This document shows, piece after piece, positions 1-6,923 of a stretch of DNA of 15,473 nt. The translations under genes were made by a program, and so were the position numbers. The notes beneath the pieces are model-generated. The model did not search any database and was not told the DNA's origin. It saw nothing but the letters and a program-made list of their open reading frames with translations. Position 1 is the stretch's first letter, and every line of letters starts with the position of its first letter. Source of the stretch: an uncultured Roseburia sp. (GTDB lineage: Bacteria > Bacillota > Clostridia > Lachnospirales > Lachnospiraceae); NCBI GenBank assembly GCA_905206195.1, contig CAJLGN010000006.1:1-15473 (forward strand), given 5' to 3'.

Positions 1-704
1 ATTGCTGGCCCGGGGAGGTGCCGCAGGGGAGTGCTCAGACGGCCTATCTCACAAACGACAATCCGTTTGACGATGTGAACTATCTCTGGAATGGGGAGGT
101 TCTTATGAAGCGGGTGCCCGATCTGCTTAAGATTTCAAGAGACGGCGGGTATGACGAGGGAATGGCGTACCAGTTTAACCGGCACAAGAACTGTGGACCT
201 GAGTATGTGCTGCCGGGTTATGACCCGAATGAAAGCCTGTTTTTTCCCGGGAGTTACGAGGAGAGTTGGAAGCGGGAGAATCTCGAGCAGCTGGAGAGAC
301 TGGTGCGGGAAAATCCCCAGACAGAATTTGTATTTTTTATTCCGGCGTACAGTGTGCTGTGGTGGTATGCTTCCCATAATGTGGGGATGTTTTATGATTA
401 TATGGACACCTTGAAGCTGAGCATGCAGACGCTGCTGGCCTACGACAATGTGAGGATGTACGCGACAGATTTCAATGCCAGCTCCGTGATTACAGATTTG
501 TATCTGTACACGGATAAAATCCACGGGGGGTCGGATGTGACGGAATTGATGGCGGACGCGATCGGCGAGGCTGCGCAGGAAATCACGCTAGATAATTATG
601 AGGCGCAGGTGGACAAGCTGACAGAAGTGGTCGAGCGCTTCAAAGAAAAATATGAGACGGAGGGGGACGCTTTCTTATACTTGCCGGGTGGAATGCAGAT
701 GTGA
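1..704 (+). CDS. Probable SGNH-hydrolase-like protein, C-terminal part (5' truncated by window edge)
   Basis: The reading frame is open from base 3 at the window edge to a TGA at 702-704. The GTG at 18 is therefore probably internal and the true start lies upstream. The visible part is about 234 residues. A segment with the pattern FVFFIPAYS (base about 329) looks like a beta strand and loop of an alpha/beta hydrolase core. Near the C-terminus, the pattern DKIHGGSDV followed by an amphipathic helix resembles block V (DxxH) of SGNH/GDSL hydrolases, as seen in exported acyl-transfer or esterase proteins of Clostridia. The catalytic Ser block, which should be N-terminal, lies outside the window. 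No signal peptide or membrane segment is visible in this part. The family call is inference from one short motif and the overall pattern; the coding status is firm. Confidence 0.6.
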   Translation, partial: CWPGEVPQGSAQTAYLTNDNPFDDVNYLWNGEVLMKRVPDLLKISRDGGYDEGMAYQFNRHKNCGPEYVLPGYDPNESLFFPGSYEESWKRENLEQLERLVRENPQTEFVFFIPAYSVLWWYASHNVGMFYDYMDTLKLSMQTLLAYDNVRMYATDFNASSVITDLYLYTDKIHGGSDVTELMADAIGEAAQEITLDNYEAQVDKLTEVVERFKEKYETEGDAFLYLPGGMQM

Positions 705-756
705 CGAGGTGAGTCGTCAGGTGCCAAGCCAGGTTTGGTGGATGAGATGAGAAGGA

Positions 757-780
757 GAATGGGAATGGGAATGGGAATGG
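757..780 (+). repeat. Hexanucleotide tandem repeat (GAATGG)x4 in the kinase leader
   Basis: Four perfect copies of GAATGG stand directly before the GAGGGA that serves as Shine-Dalgarno of the kinase start at 793. Because the unit is 6 bp, copy-number changes would not alter the SD-to-ATG distance or any reading frame. An AAGGAG at 752-757 lies just upstream and is well placed (7 nt) for an ATG inside the repeat at 765. Confidence 0.85.
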
Positions 781-792
781 GAGGGATTTTTT

Positions 793-2475
793 ATGAGTGA
801 AAAGATCGTAACATTGTCGATTGACGGGGAGGAAAAGCAGTATCCATGCGGTGCAAGCCTCCTCTCCATCGCGCGGGAGTATCAGGGGAAATATCCCGAT
901 GACATCGTGCTTGTGGTGTACAATAACCGCCTGCGCGAGCTCTCCAAACATGTGAAAAAAGACGGCACCTTACAGTTTGTGACGACGGCTGACAAAATCG
1001 GAAAAAAGGCGTACCGCAGGAGTGTCACGCTGTTGATGCAAAAGGCGGTGCATAATCTTTGGGGGGATGAGAACGTCCACGTCCGGGTGATGTATTCCAT
1101 CGGTCAGGGATACTATTGTGAGCTGATTCGGATGGATGGCGATAAGCAGATGCGCATCACGGTGGACGATGATAGGATTGCAGCCCTAAAGCGCGAGATG
1201 CACGCCATTGTCATGGCAGATTTTGAGATTGAGAAGCGGAGTATGAACACCGACGATGCGACCGCACTTTTTTCGGAGCTTGGGATGTGGGACAAGGAAA
1301 AGCTTTTCCGTTACCGCCGCAGCTCCAGGGTAAATATCTATGTGCTCGACCACTATAAGGATTATTTCTATGGGTTCATGGTGCCCTCCACGGGGTATCT
1401 GCGGTACTACGATGCAGTGAGATATGAGGATGGCTTTGTTCTGCTGTTCCCAAATGAGAACCCGAAGGTTGTGGCGGATTTCAATCCGTCCGGCAAGCTG
1501 TTCCAGACGCTTAAAAGATCCAGAGAGTGGGGGCGTATGCAGGAGATCGACACCATCGGCGCGCTCAATGACGCGATTGCGGCAGGGCGCATGCAGGAGA
1601 TCATCCTGACGCAGGAGGCGCTCTTTGAGGGGCGGATTGCGCAGCTTGCAGAGATGATCGTACAGTCTAAGGGAAAGAAATTTATTATGATTGCGGGTCC
1701 CTCTTCCTCAGGGAAGACGACATTTTCTCACCGGCTGTCGATTCAGCTCGCGGCCAAGGGGCTAAAGCCACACCCGTTCCCGCTGGACGATTATTATGTG
1801 GATCGGGACAGGTGCCCCAGGGATGAGAGCGGAGAACTCGACTTAGAGTGTTTGGAAGCGCTGGATGTGGAGCTTTTTAACCATGATATGAAGGAGCTTT
1901 TAGCCGGAGAGCGCGTAAATCTTCCGATTTTTAATTTTAAGACCGGAAAGCGCGAGTACAAGGATAAGTATATGCAGCTTGGACCGGAGGATGTGCTGGT
2001 CATCGAGGGTATTCACGGACTCAACGATAAGCTCTCCCACTCGCTGCCGTCCGAGAGCAAGTTCAAGATTTACATCAGCGCATTGACCCAGCTCAATATC
2101 GATGAGCATAACTGTCTGCCGACGACCGACGGACGGATGATCCGCCGTATTGTGCGGGATGCGCGGACGCGGGGGACGATCGCGAAGGACACCATCGCCA
2201 TGTGGGATTCTGTGCGGCGCGGCGAAGAGAAATATATCTTTCCGTTCCAGGAGGGGGCGGATGTGATGTTCAACTCTGCGCTGATCTATGAGCTTGCGGT
2301 GCTAAAGTTGTATGCGGAGCCGCTTCTCTTTGCCATTGACAAGGATTGCCCGGAATATCTGGAAGCCAAACGGCTTTTGAAGTTCCTCGACTATTTCCTG
2401 CCAATGCCAAGCGATGAGATCGGTCAGAATTCTATCATCCGGGAATTTATCGGCGGATCGTGCTTTCACGTGTAG
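793..2475 (+). CDS. Nucleoside kinase / uridine kinase family protein with N-terminal TGS and ThrRS-like domains
   Basis: This is a 560-residue protein that probably phosphorylates a nucleoside (uridine/cytidine type) with a nucleoside triphosphate in pyrimidine salvage; the substrate is inferred from family. The domain order is: residues 1-64 a TGS domain (beta-grasp, as at the N-terminus of threonyl-tRNA synthetase); about 90-240 a region resembling the second additional domain of ThrRS (pattern YSIGQGYYCEL near residue 101); about 290-500 a P-loop phosphoribulokinase/uridine kinase domain. The Walker A motif GPSSSGKTT is at 302-310, followed by the LDDYYVDRD motif typical of uridine kinases. 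Plain Udk is about 210 residues, so the N-terminal half is an addition, but this architecture is standard for the Clostridia/Bacteroidetes 'nucleoside kinase' family. The ATG at 793 is preceded by GGAGGG at 7 nt. It starts 88 nt after the upstream gene. The product is certain at family level; the role of the TGS half is unknown. Confidence 0.88.
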   Translation: MSEKIVTLSIDGEEKQYPCGASLLSIAREYQGKYPDDIVLVVYNNRLRELSKHVKKDGTLQFVTTADKIGKKAYRRSVTLLMQKAVHNLWGDENVHVRVMYSIGQGYYCELIRMDGDKQMRITVDDDRIAALKREMHAIVMADFEIEKRSMNTDDATALFSELGMWDKEKLFRYRRSSRVNIYVLDHYKDYFYGFMVPSTGYLRYYDAVRYEDGFVLLFPNENPKVVADFNPSGKLFQTLKRSREWGRMQEIDTIGALNDAIAAGRMQEIILTQEALFEGRIAQLAEMIVQSKGKKFIMIAGPSSSGKTTFSHRLSIQLAAKGLKPHPFPLDDYYVDRDRCPRDESGELDLECLEALDVELFNHDMKELLAGERVNLPIFNFKTGKREYKDKYMQLGPEDVLVIEGIHGLNDKLSHSLPSESKFKIYISALTQLNIDEHNCLPTTDGRMIRRIVRDARTRGTIAKDTIAMWDSVRRGEEKYIFPFQEGADVMFNSALIYELAVLKLYAEPLLFAIDKDCPEYLEAKRLLKFLDYFLPMPSDEIGQNSIIREFIGGSCFHV

Positions 2476-2498
2476 GGGTTGGACATCGGAAATATCCC

Positions 2499-2527
2499 TT
2501 GCGGCAAAATGAAAAAGGCGATATAAT
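2499..2527 (+). promoter_or_regulatory. Sigma-A promoter of rnpB
   Basis: A perfect -10 TATAAT lies at 2522-2527, with a weak -35 TTGCGG at 2499-2504 and a 17-bp spacer. The predicted transcription start is near 2534, about 10 nt before the base of the P1 helix of the RNase P RNA. It begins 24 nt after the kinase stop codon, so rnpB has its own promoter. Confidence 0.75.
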
Positions 2528-2543
2528 GGACAGGTATCTGAAA

Positions 2544-2969
2544 ATAAGTAGGACAAATGATCGCGGCCTGGCCGCAGAATTCTGCGGCTGGGGTGAGGAA
2601 AGTCCGGGCTTCACAGGGTAGGATGCCGGATAACGTCCGGTGGAGGCGACTCCAAGGATAGTGCAACAGAAATATACCGCCACATGCGACGTGCGTTGTA
2701 TGGGAAGAATCCCACAGGATTCTTCGGATTTTGGCTCTGCCAGAATCCGGTAAGGGTGGAAGGGCAGTGTAAGAGACTACCGCCTTTCTGGCAACAGAGG
2801 GGGCATATGTAAACCCCATCCGAAGTAAGGCCGAATCAAAGCGTTTACGTGACCCGCCAGCTTTCGGTAGGCTGCTTGAGGTGGCTGGCGACAGTCATCC
2901 TAGATAGATGATCATTCGATCGCGGCGCATGCCGTGGTCCGACATAACCCGGCTTATCGTCCTGCTTAT
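2544..2969 (+). ncRNA. rnpB: RNase P RNA, class A
   Basis: This is the catalytic RNA of ribonuclease P, which removes 5' leaders from pre-tRNAs. The conserved segments occur in the right order: GAGGAAAGTCCGGGC near 2596, AGTGCAACAGAAAT near 2660, ACCGCC, a GGTAAGGGTGGAAGGG block near 2748, AAGTAAGGCC near 2823, GTAGGCTGCTTGAG near 2867, and AACCCGGCTTATC near 2946. The ends were set by the P1 helix: ATAAGTAGGAC (2544-2554) pairs with GTCCTGCTTAT (2959-2969), 11 bp with one G-U. The length (about 426 nt) and an alignment by eye to the E. coli RNA fit class A. The position matching the tRNA-CCA-binding GGU of loop L15 reads TGT here (2808-2810), and the final conserved block reads GACATAACCC where E. 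coli has GACAGAACCC. Exact mature ends are approximate. Confidence 0.96.
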
Positions 2970-2992
2970 TTTCATAAAAGAGTGAAGAACAG

Positions 2993-3048
2993 GGGGATGG
3001 ACCAGAAGGTGGAAACTACTTGCATGACCTTTTGGGACATCCCCTTTT
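2993..3048 (+). terminator. Long hairpin plus U tract, probable rnpB terminator
   Basis: The 18-nt arm 2993-3010 pairs with 3027-3044. The stem has two G-A type mismatches in a row in the middle and one G-U pair; the loop is 16 nt, and TTTT follows (3045-3048). It starts 24 nt after the end of the RNase P RNA and fits a Rho-independent terminator, although the U tract is short. A 40-codon open frame (2997-3119) runs through it but is not convincing as a gene. Confidence 0.5.
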
Positions 3049-3157
3049 GTGTGAGGGTAAAAGATCCCCTGGGAGAGAGCGCCTGCCAAGGAGTGCGAAC
3101 AGCCGGAGGGCAATTCTAACGAAAATCTAAAATGTTTCTTAAAAGAGAATAGATCGG

Positions 3158-3186
3158 TTGACAGTCCATTTTTCAGGGCTTAACAT
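3158..3186 (+). promoter_or_regulatory. Sigma-A promoter of the zinc-ribbon / DUF5685 / J-protein operon
   Basis: A perfect -35 TTGACA (3158-3163), a 17-bp spacer and a -10 TAACAT (3181-3186, 4 of 6). The predicted start is near 3193, giving a leader of about 70 nt before the ATG at 3265. This placement argues against using the ATG at 3196, which would leave almost no leader. Confidence 0.7.
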
Positions 3187-3264
3187 AGTCACATAATGCG
3201 GATCCGCAAGGGATGGAAAGGCCGTTTTAGAGTATGCTTTTGGAGGCGGAAGGGATGGATTGTC

Positions 3265-3672
3265 ATGAGAGAGAAGCTTGAGAGGTTTATGGTCGGGAGA
3301 TACGGTGTAGATGAGCTGACGAAGGCCCTGAATGCCGCCGCGCTGGTGTGTATCGTCGTGTCGATGTTTTCGGGCTTTCTGCCCGGGGGATCTATTTTTT
3401 ATTGGGGCGGCTTCGGGTTGCTCATTTATACCTGCTTTCGGATGTTTTCGCGGAATGTGTCGAAGCGCTATGCGGAGAATCAGAAGTTTTTGAATTTGCG
3501 CTACCGGGCTGCAGTCAAGCGCAATACGATGAAAAAGCGCTGGGCACAGCGGGGCGTTTACCGATTTTATAAGTGTCCGGGCTGCGGGCAGACGGTTCGG
3601 GTGCCAAAGGGCAGAGGTAAGATCTGCATCACCTGCCCGAAGTGCCGGACGGAATTTACGAAGAAGAGCTGA
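3265..3672 (+). CDS. Two-TM membrane protein with C-terminal zinc ribbon
   Basis: A 135-residue protein. Two adjacent hydrophobic segments (about residues 23-40 and 43-60, joined by a Pro-Gly-Gly turn) look like a membrane hairpin. A basic region follows (about 63-103, many Arg/Lys), then a zinc ribbon with knuckles C104-x2-C107 and C124-x2-C127 and an extra C121. Both ends are probably cytoplasmic by the positive-inside rule. The start at 3265 was chosen over the in-frame ATG at 3196 because AAGGGA lies 9 nt before it and the upstream promoter leaves room for it; the 23 extra residues would be Arg/Trp-rich and unlike a domain. The next gene begins 33 nt after its stop. The function is not known. 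A role binding nucleic acid or a protein partner at the membrane is only a guess from the zinc ribbon. Confidence 0.8.
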   Translation: MREKLERFMVGRYGVDELTKALNAAALVCIVVSMFSGFLPGGSIFYWGGFGLLIYTCFRMFSRNVSKRYAENQKFLNLRYRAAVKRNTMKKRWAQRGVYRFYKCPGCGQTVRVPKGRGKICITCPKCRTEFTKKS

Positions 3673-3705
3673 TCCCGGATCGGCAGACCAAAGGAGAAAC
3701 AGGTG

Positions 3706-4569
3706 ATGTTTGGCTACATTAATATCAATCAGGAGATCATGACAGATGAAAACAGGAGGGCGTATCAGGCATATTACTGTGGTCTGTGCCGCAAGCTGAA
3801 GACAAACTGTGGCGCCAAAGGTCAGATGCTTTTGAATTACGACATGACATTTCTGGTGGTGCTTCTGACGGGACTCTACGAGCTTACGAATGAGGAATCG
3901 GATATGACCTGTGCGCTGCACCCGACGAAAAAGCGGATCGTGTGGATGAACGAGGCGACCGATTACGCCGCGGACATGAATCTGATTCTGGCGTATCACA
4001 ATCTGATCGACGACTGGAAGGATGAGAAGGCGTACACCAAGAAAGCGTTTGCGCGGATGCTGGATAAGGATTACAGGCGTATCATAGTAAAGTACCCCAG
4101 ACAGGTGGCGGCGATCCAGGAGTTCATGAGAAAGACGGAGGAGACGGAGCGCTGCCGGGAGACGAATCTGGATGCGGTGGCCGGGTTGACTGGGGAGATG
4201 CTTGGCGAGGTCTTCTGCTGGAGGGAGGACGAGTGGGCGGAGGAGCTTCGAACGCTTGGTTTTTATCTGGGAAAGTTCATCTACATCATGGATTCCTATG
4301 AGGATTACGATTCCGATTTGCGAAAGAATGAGTACAACCCGCTCGTCTATGTAAAGCCGGAAAGTTCGGAGGATATGGATACCTTCTGCAAGCTGCTGCT
4401 CACCAGTATGATGTCGGAGTGCGCGAAGTCCTTTGAGAGGCTTCCAGTACTGCTCCACGCGGATATTCTGCGCAATGTTCTGTACTCCGGCGTGTGGTCA
4501 AAGTATGAATATTTACAGCTGAAAAAGCGTAGAGCAGAAGAAAAAATGAAAAAGAAAGCGCGCAAATAG
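3706..4569 (+). CDS. DUF5685 family protein, possibly with a squalene/phytoene-synthase-like fold
   Basis: This 287-residue, mostly helical, soluble protein fits DUF5685 by its N-terminus (MFGYININ, then [10 protein letters not shown]) and has no assigned function. Cysteines C25, C28, C35 and C69 form an N-terminal cluster that could bind metal. Further on, the pattern LIDDWKDE (102-107), then [12 protein letters not shown] (159-170), then [25 protein letters not shown] (189-213) resemble, in order, the first Asp-rich motif, the AGxVG helix and the second Asp-rich motif with the R..YxP tail of squalene/phytoene synthases. The second motif, DSYED, is close to DYLED of squalene synthase. Length also fits (about 290). 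The C-terminus is a Lys/Arg-rich helix. The start is the ATG at 3706, 8 nt after AGGAGA; a GTG at 3703 is also in frame. The J-protein gene starts 14 nt downstream, so they are very likely co-transcribed. The enzymatic interpretation is inference. Confidence 0.85.
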   Translation: MFGYININQEIMTDENRRAYQAYYCGLCRKLKTNCGAKGQMLLNYDMTFLVVLLTGLYELTNEESDMTCALHPTKKRIVWMNEATDYAADMNLILAYHNLIDDWKDEKAYTKKAFARMLDKDYRRIIVKYPRQVAAIQEFMRKTEETERCRETNLDAVAGLTGEMLGEVFCWREDEWAEELRTLGFYLGKFIYIMDSYEDYDSDLRKNEYNPLVYVKPESSEDMDTFCKLLLTSMMSECAKSFERLPVLLHADILRNVLYSGVWSKYEYLQLKKRRAEEKMKKKARK

Positions 4570-4583
4570 CGAGGTTACGATTT

Positions 4584-5234
4584 ATGATAAACCCTTATCG
4601 GGGGCTCGGCGTATTGCCGGGCGCATCTGACGATGAAATAAAAAAAGCATACCGGGAGCTCAGCAGAAAGTATCACCCAGACGCCAATATCAACAACCCC
4701 AACCGGGCGCAGGCGGAGGATCGTTTCAAGGAAGTGCAGCAGGCGTACGATCAGATTATGAAGGAAAAGCAGCAGGGCGGTGGTTACGGCGGCAGTTACG
4801 GCTATGATACGGCAGGGGGCTATGGGCGTTACGGTTACAGCGGCAACCAGGGCTATTCTCGGAGCCGCGCGGAGTCCACGCAGATGCAGGTGGCCGCAAA
4901 CTACATTGCAAACCGCCACTATGCGGAGGCGCTGAACGTGCTGAACGGGATTCCGTTCGGGGAGCGGAGGGCGCGGTGGTACTACTACAGTGCGATTGCC
5001 AACCAGGGGGCAGGGAATAATATCATCGCCAAGGAGCACGCGGAGCGCGCGGTGGAGATGGAGCCCAGCAATATGGAATACCGCCAGTTTTTTCAGCACT
5101 TGGAGTTTGGTGGTACCTGGTACACAAATATGGGAAGTAGTTACGCGAGACCGTATGCCAGCTCGGGCAGCTGGTGCCTTAGTATGTTGTTCTTGAATAT
5201 GCTCTGCAACTGTTGCTGCTTCCGGCCGTGCTGA
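4584..5234 (+). CDS. J-domain protein with TPR-like region and Cys-rich C-terminal tail
   Basis: A 216-residue protein. Residues 1-62 form a J domain with the HPD motif at 31-33, so it should recruit and stimulate a DnaK-type Hsp70. Residues 64-92 are a Gly/Tyr-rich linker. Residues about 100-172 form two to three helices of TPR type (pattern [15 protein letters not shown], then [10 protein letters not shown], then [13 protein letters not shown]). The last 20 residues are hydrophobic and end in a cysteine cluster (C198, C208, C210, C211, C212, C216). It lacks the zinc-finger and C-terminal domains of DnaJ, so it is a specialised J protein and not the general co-chaperone. The start at 4584 has GAGG 9 nt upstream. 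It is the last gene of the operon and a terminator follows at 5297. The clients are unknown; the two co-transcribed neighbours are the obvious candidates. Confidence 0.88.
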   Translation: MINPYRGLGVLPGASDDEIKKAYRELSRKYHPDANINNPNRAQAEDRFKEVQQAYDQIMKEKQQGGGYGGSYGYDTAGGYGRYGYSGNQGYSRSRAESTQMQVAANYIANRHYAEALNVLNGIPFGERRARWYYYSAIANQGAGNNIIAKEHAERAVEMEPSNMEYRQFFQHLEFGGTWYTNMGSSYARPYASSGSWCLSMLFLNMLCNCCCFRPC

Positions 5235-5296
5235 GACACGGAGTGAGAAATATTTTGCCTGCCCCGGATTTTCAGGGGGGGACTCTATTATGGAAA

Positions 5297-5349
5297 GAAA
5301 TATCTGCGATCCGCAGGCTGGCGGATGTGGGATTTCTTTCTATTTTTTT
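5297..5349 (+). terminator. Probable terminator after the J-protein gene
   Basis: The inner stem ATCCGC/GCGGAT (5309-5314 and 5321-5326, 6-nt loop) sits inside an outer GAAAT/ATTTC pair (5297-5301 and 5332-5336) separated by an asymmetric internal loop. It is followed by a T-rich run TTTCTATTTTTTT (5337-5349). It lies 62 nt after the stop codon and before the sigma factor promoter. Confidence 0.55.
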
Positions 5350-5376
5350 GCCCGAATACAGAAAGAATAGAATATG

Positions 5377-5404
5377 TGCAACTTTTGGAATAGAATTTCG
5401 TCTA
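5377..5404 (+). promoter_or_regulatory. ECF-type promoter, probably self-recognised by the downstream sigma factor
   Basis: TGCAAC (5377-5382) followed by a T run, exactly 16 bp, then CGTCTA (5399-5404). This matches the known pattern of ECF sigma factor promoters of the B. subtilis SigM/SigV/SigW kind (TGAAAC-16-CGTC). It lies about 60 nt before the sigma gene, as expected for positive autoregulation. No good sigma-A promoter was seen in the same stretch. Confidence 0.65.
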
Positions 5405-5464
5405 TAAGATAAAGAGGGGATCAGACACCCGGATAGATCAAAAAGAGAAAGGAGAGGGGAAGTG

Positions 5465-5995
5465 ATGATGGTGAAAAAACTTGACATTTATGAAGAAGTT
5501 ATCACATATATCGTTGAGAATCAGGAAAAGTTCTATCGCCTGGCATATTCCTATGTCAGGCGGAAGGAGGATGCGCTTGATATTGTCCAGAATGCCATTT
5601 GTAAGGCGCTGGAGAATTATGAGAGTTTGAGAAACCGGAATGCATTGCGCACCTGGTTTTACAGGATTTTGGTGAACGAGAGTATCTCCTATATCAGAAA
5701 ATACAAAATGGAGGTGCAGTGTGGGGAGGCGGATCGGCTCCAGGAGGAAAGCAGTATTGCAAACGGTACATATGGGATCGCAGGGGGTGCCTTGCCGTCT
5801 GCTGTGTACCGCGAGATCTGTGCGCTTCCGCTGGAGCTGCAGCATATCATTAAGCTGCACTATTTTGAGGATATGAAACTGCAGGAGGTGGCTCAGGTGC
5901 TGGATATGAACCTGAATACGGTGAAAGCAAAACTGTACCGGGGGCTGAAGAAAATGAAAGTGTGTATGGAGGAGAGCGAGATATGGGAAAAATAG
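5465..5995 (+). CDS. ECF-type RNA polymerase sigma factor (SigV-like)
   Basis: A 176-residue sigma-70 family protein with two domains. Region 2 (about 20-80) contains the pattern AYSYVRRKEDALDIVQNA, which binds core polymerase and the -10 element, and region 4 (about 120-170) contains LPLELQHIIKLHYFEDM followed by the helix-turn-helix QEVAQVLDMNLNTVKAKLYRGLK, which binds the -35 element. Region 3 is missing, as in all ECF factors. Four start codons in a row are in frame (GTG 5462, ATG 5465, ATG 5468, GTG 5471). The Shine-Dalgarno GGAGAGGGG at 5451-5459 best suits 5462 or 5465. Its 3' end overlaps the anti-sigma gene by 13 nt, so the two are translationally coupled. In the SigV family, which this pair resembles, the response is to lysozyme-type cell-wall stress; that signal is inferred here. 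Confidence 0.92.
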   Translation: MMVKKLDIYEEVITYIVENQEKFYRLAYSYVRRKEDALDIVQNAICKALENYESLRNRNALRTWFYRILVNESISYIRKYKMEVQCGEADRLQEESSIANGTYGIAGGALPSAVYREICALPLELQHIIKLHYFEDMKLQEVAQVLDMNLNTVKAKLYRGLKKMKVCMEESEIWEK

Positions 5996-6879
5996 AACAG
6001 GCGAAAATGGCATATCAGGACATTGAAATTCCAAAGGAGTTGCATGAGATGGTGGATCGCACAGTGGAGAGATCAAGAATTGTACATCAATATCACAAAA
6101 AAAAGAGCGGGAAGAATGGACTGCGGAGAGGGGGATTATCCGCGGCTGCTGCAGAGGCAGTTATTTTTGTGGCAGACTTAAATACCAGCAGTACATTTGC
6201 GGCTGCTGCTGGGCAGATTCCAGTGATCGGAAATATTGCGGCGGTGCTGACCTTCCGCGATTATGAGTATGCGGATGCGGATAAGACGGTATATGAAAAA
6301 ATACCTGGGGTTACCATTGAGGAGGCAAACGTGGCGGAGACCGCGTTCACAGATGAGGTAAATGTCAAAATCCAGCAGGCGTGTGATACGTATCTGGCGG
6401 GAGCAATCCGGCGTGTGGAGGAGTACAAAGAAGCATTTATCGCGACAGGCGGAACAGAGGAGGAGTTTGCTGAAAAGAAGATTGTGATCTCTGTGGACTA
6501 TGAGGTTAAGAATCAGACGGAGGATACGTTATCTTTTGTGGTAAAGGGAACTGAGAACTGGGCATCTGCCTATGCAATGACAGCGTTTTATAATTTGGAT
6601 TTGGAAAACCTCTCCTACCTGACGCTTAAGGATGTGCTGGGACCGAATTATGTGGAGATTGCCAATGCGTCGATCAGGGAGCAGATGCGAGCGCGGGAGG
6701 AGGCGGACGGCAGCGTCATATTCTGGACGGAAGAGGAAGGTGGATTTACGACGGTGGATGAACACACGCACTTTTATATTGACAGCGAAGGAAGACCGGT
6801 CATCGTTTTTGACAAGTATGAGGTCGGGCCGGGATCGCTTGGCATGGTGGAATTTGCAATTGGTGTTAAGGCGGAGTAG
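5983..6879 (+). CDS. RsiV-type membrane anti-sigma factor (DUF4163/DUF3298)
   Basis: A 298-residue protein that should hold the preceding sigma factor at the membrane. Residues 1-48 are cytoplasmic and basic and carry the sigma-binding part. A single hydrophobic segment (about 51-67) precedes LNTSSTFAAAA (66-76), an Ala-rich site like the signal-peptidase cleavage site of RsiV, then IPVIGNIAAVLTF (79-91). Residues about 105-200 match DUF4163 and about 205-295 match DUF3298, the exported domain that in RsiV binds lysozyme and triggers proteolysis. The start ATG at 5983 has GGAGGAG upstream inside the sigma gene; an in-frame GTG at 5962 is less likely. The hydrophobic segment is odd in holding Glu58 and Asp65. 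A hairpin terminator follows 45 nt after the stop. Confidence 0.88.
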   Translation: MGKIEQAKMAYQDIEIPKELHEMVDRTVERSRIVHQYHKKKSGKNGLRRGGLSAAAAEAVIFVADLNTSSTFAAAAGQIPVIGNIAAVLTFRDYEYADADKTVYEKIPGVTIEEANVAETAFTDEVNVKIQQACDTYLAGAIRRVEEYKEAFIATGGTEEEFAEKKIVISVDYEVKNQTEDTLSFVVKGTENWASAYAMTAFYNLDLENLSYLTLKDVLGPNYVEIANASIREQMRAREEADGSVIFWTEEEGGFTTVDEHTHFYIDSEGRPVIVFDKYEVGPGSLGMVEFAIGVKAE

Positions 6880-6923
6880 GAAGCGAGAGCTGGCTGCGCG
6901 GGGCGCGATGAAGTTGGTAGATC

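Noticed and set aside
2997..3119. 40-codon ORF after rnpB, with GGGGG directly before the ATG
   Set aside because: The SD-like run touches the start codon, the frame runs through the probable rnpB terminator hairpin, and no similarity was recognised.
3049..3157. Possible extra structured RNA between the rnpB hairpin and the operon promoter
   Set aside because: No conserved riboswitch or small RNA motif was recognised and no strong stem was found.
3139..4458. Long open frame of 439 codons on the minus strand
   Set aside because: It is antisense to the zinc-ribbon and DUF5685 genes, has no Shine-Dalgarno or recognisable domain, and its His/Leu/Arg-rich composition is that of a shadow frame.
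5438..6076. 212-codon minus-strand frame over the sigma factor gene
   Set aside because: Shadow of the sigma and anti-sigma genes; His/Leu/Phe-rich with no recognisable domain.
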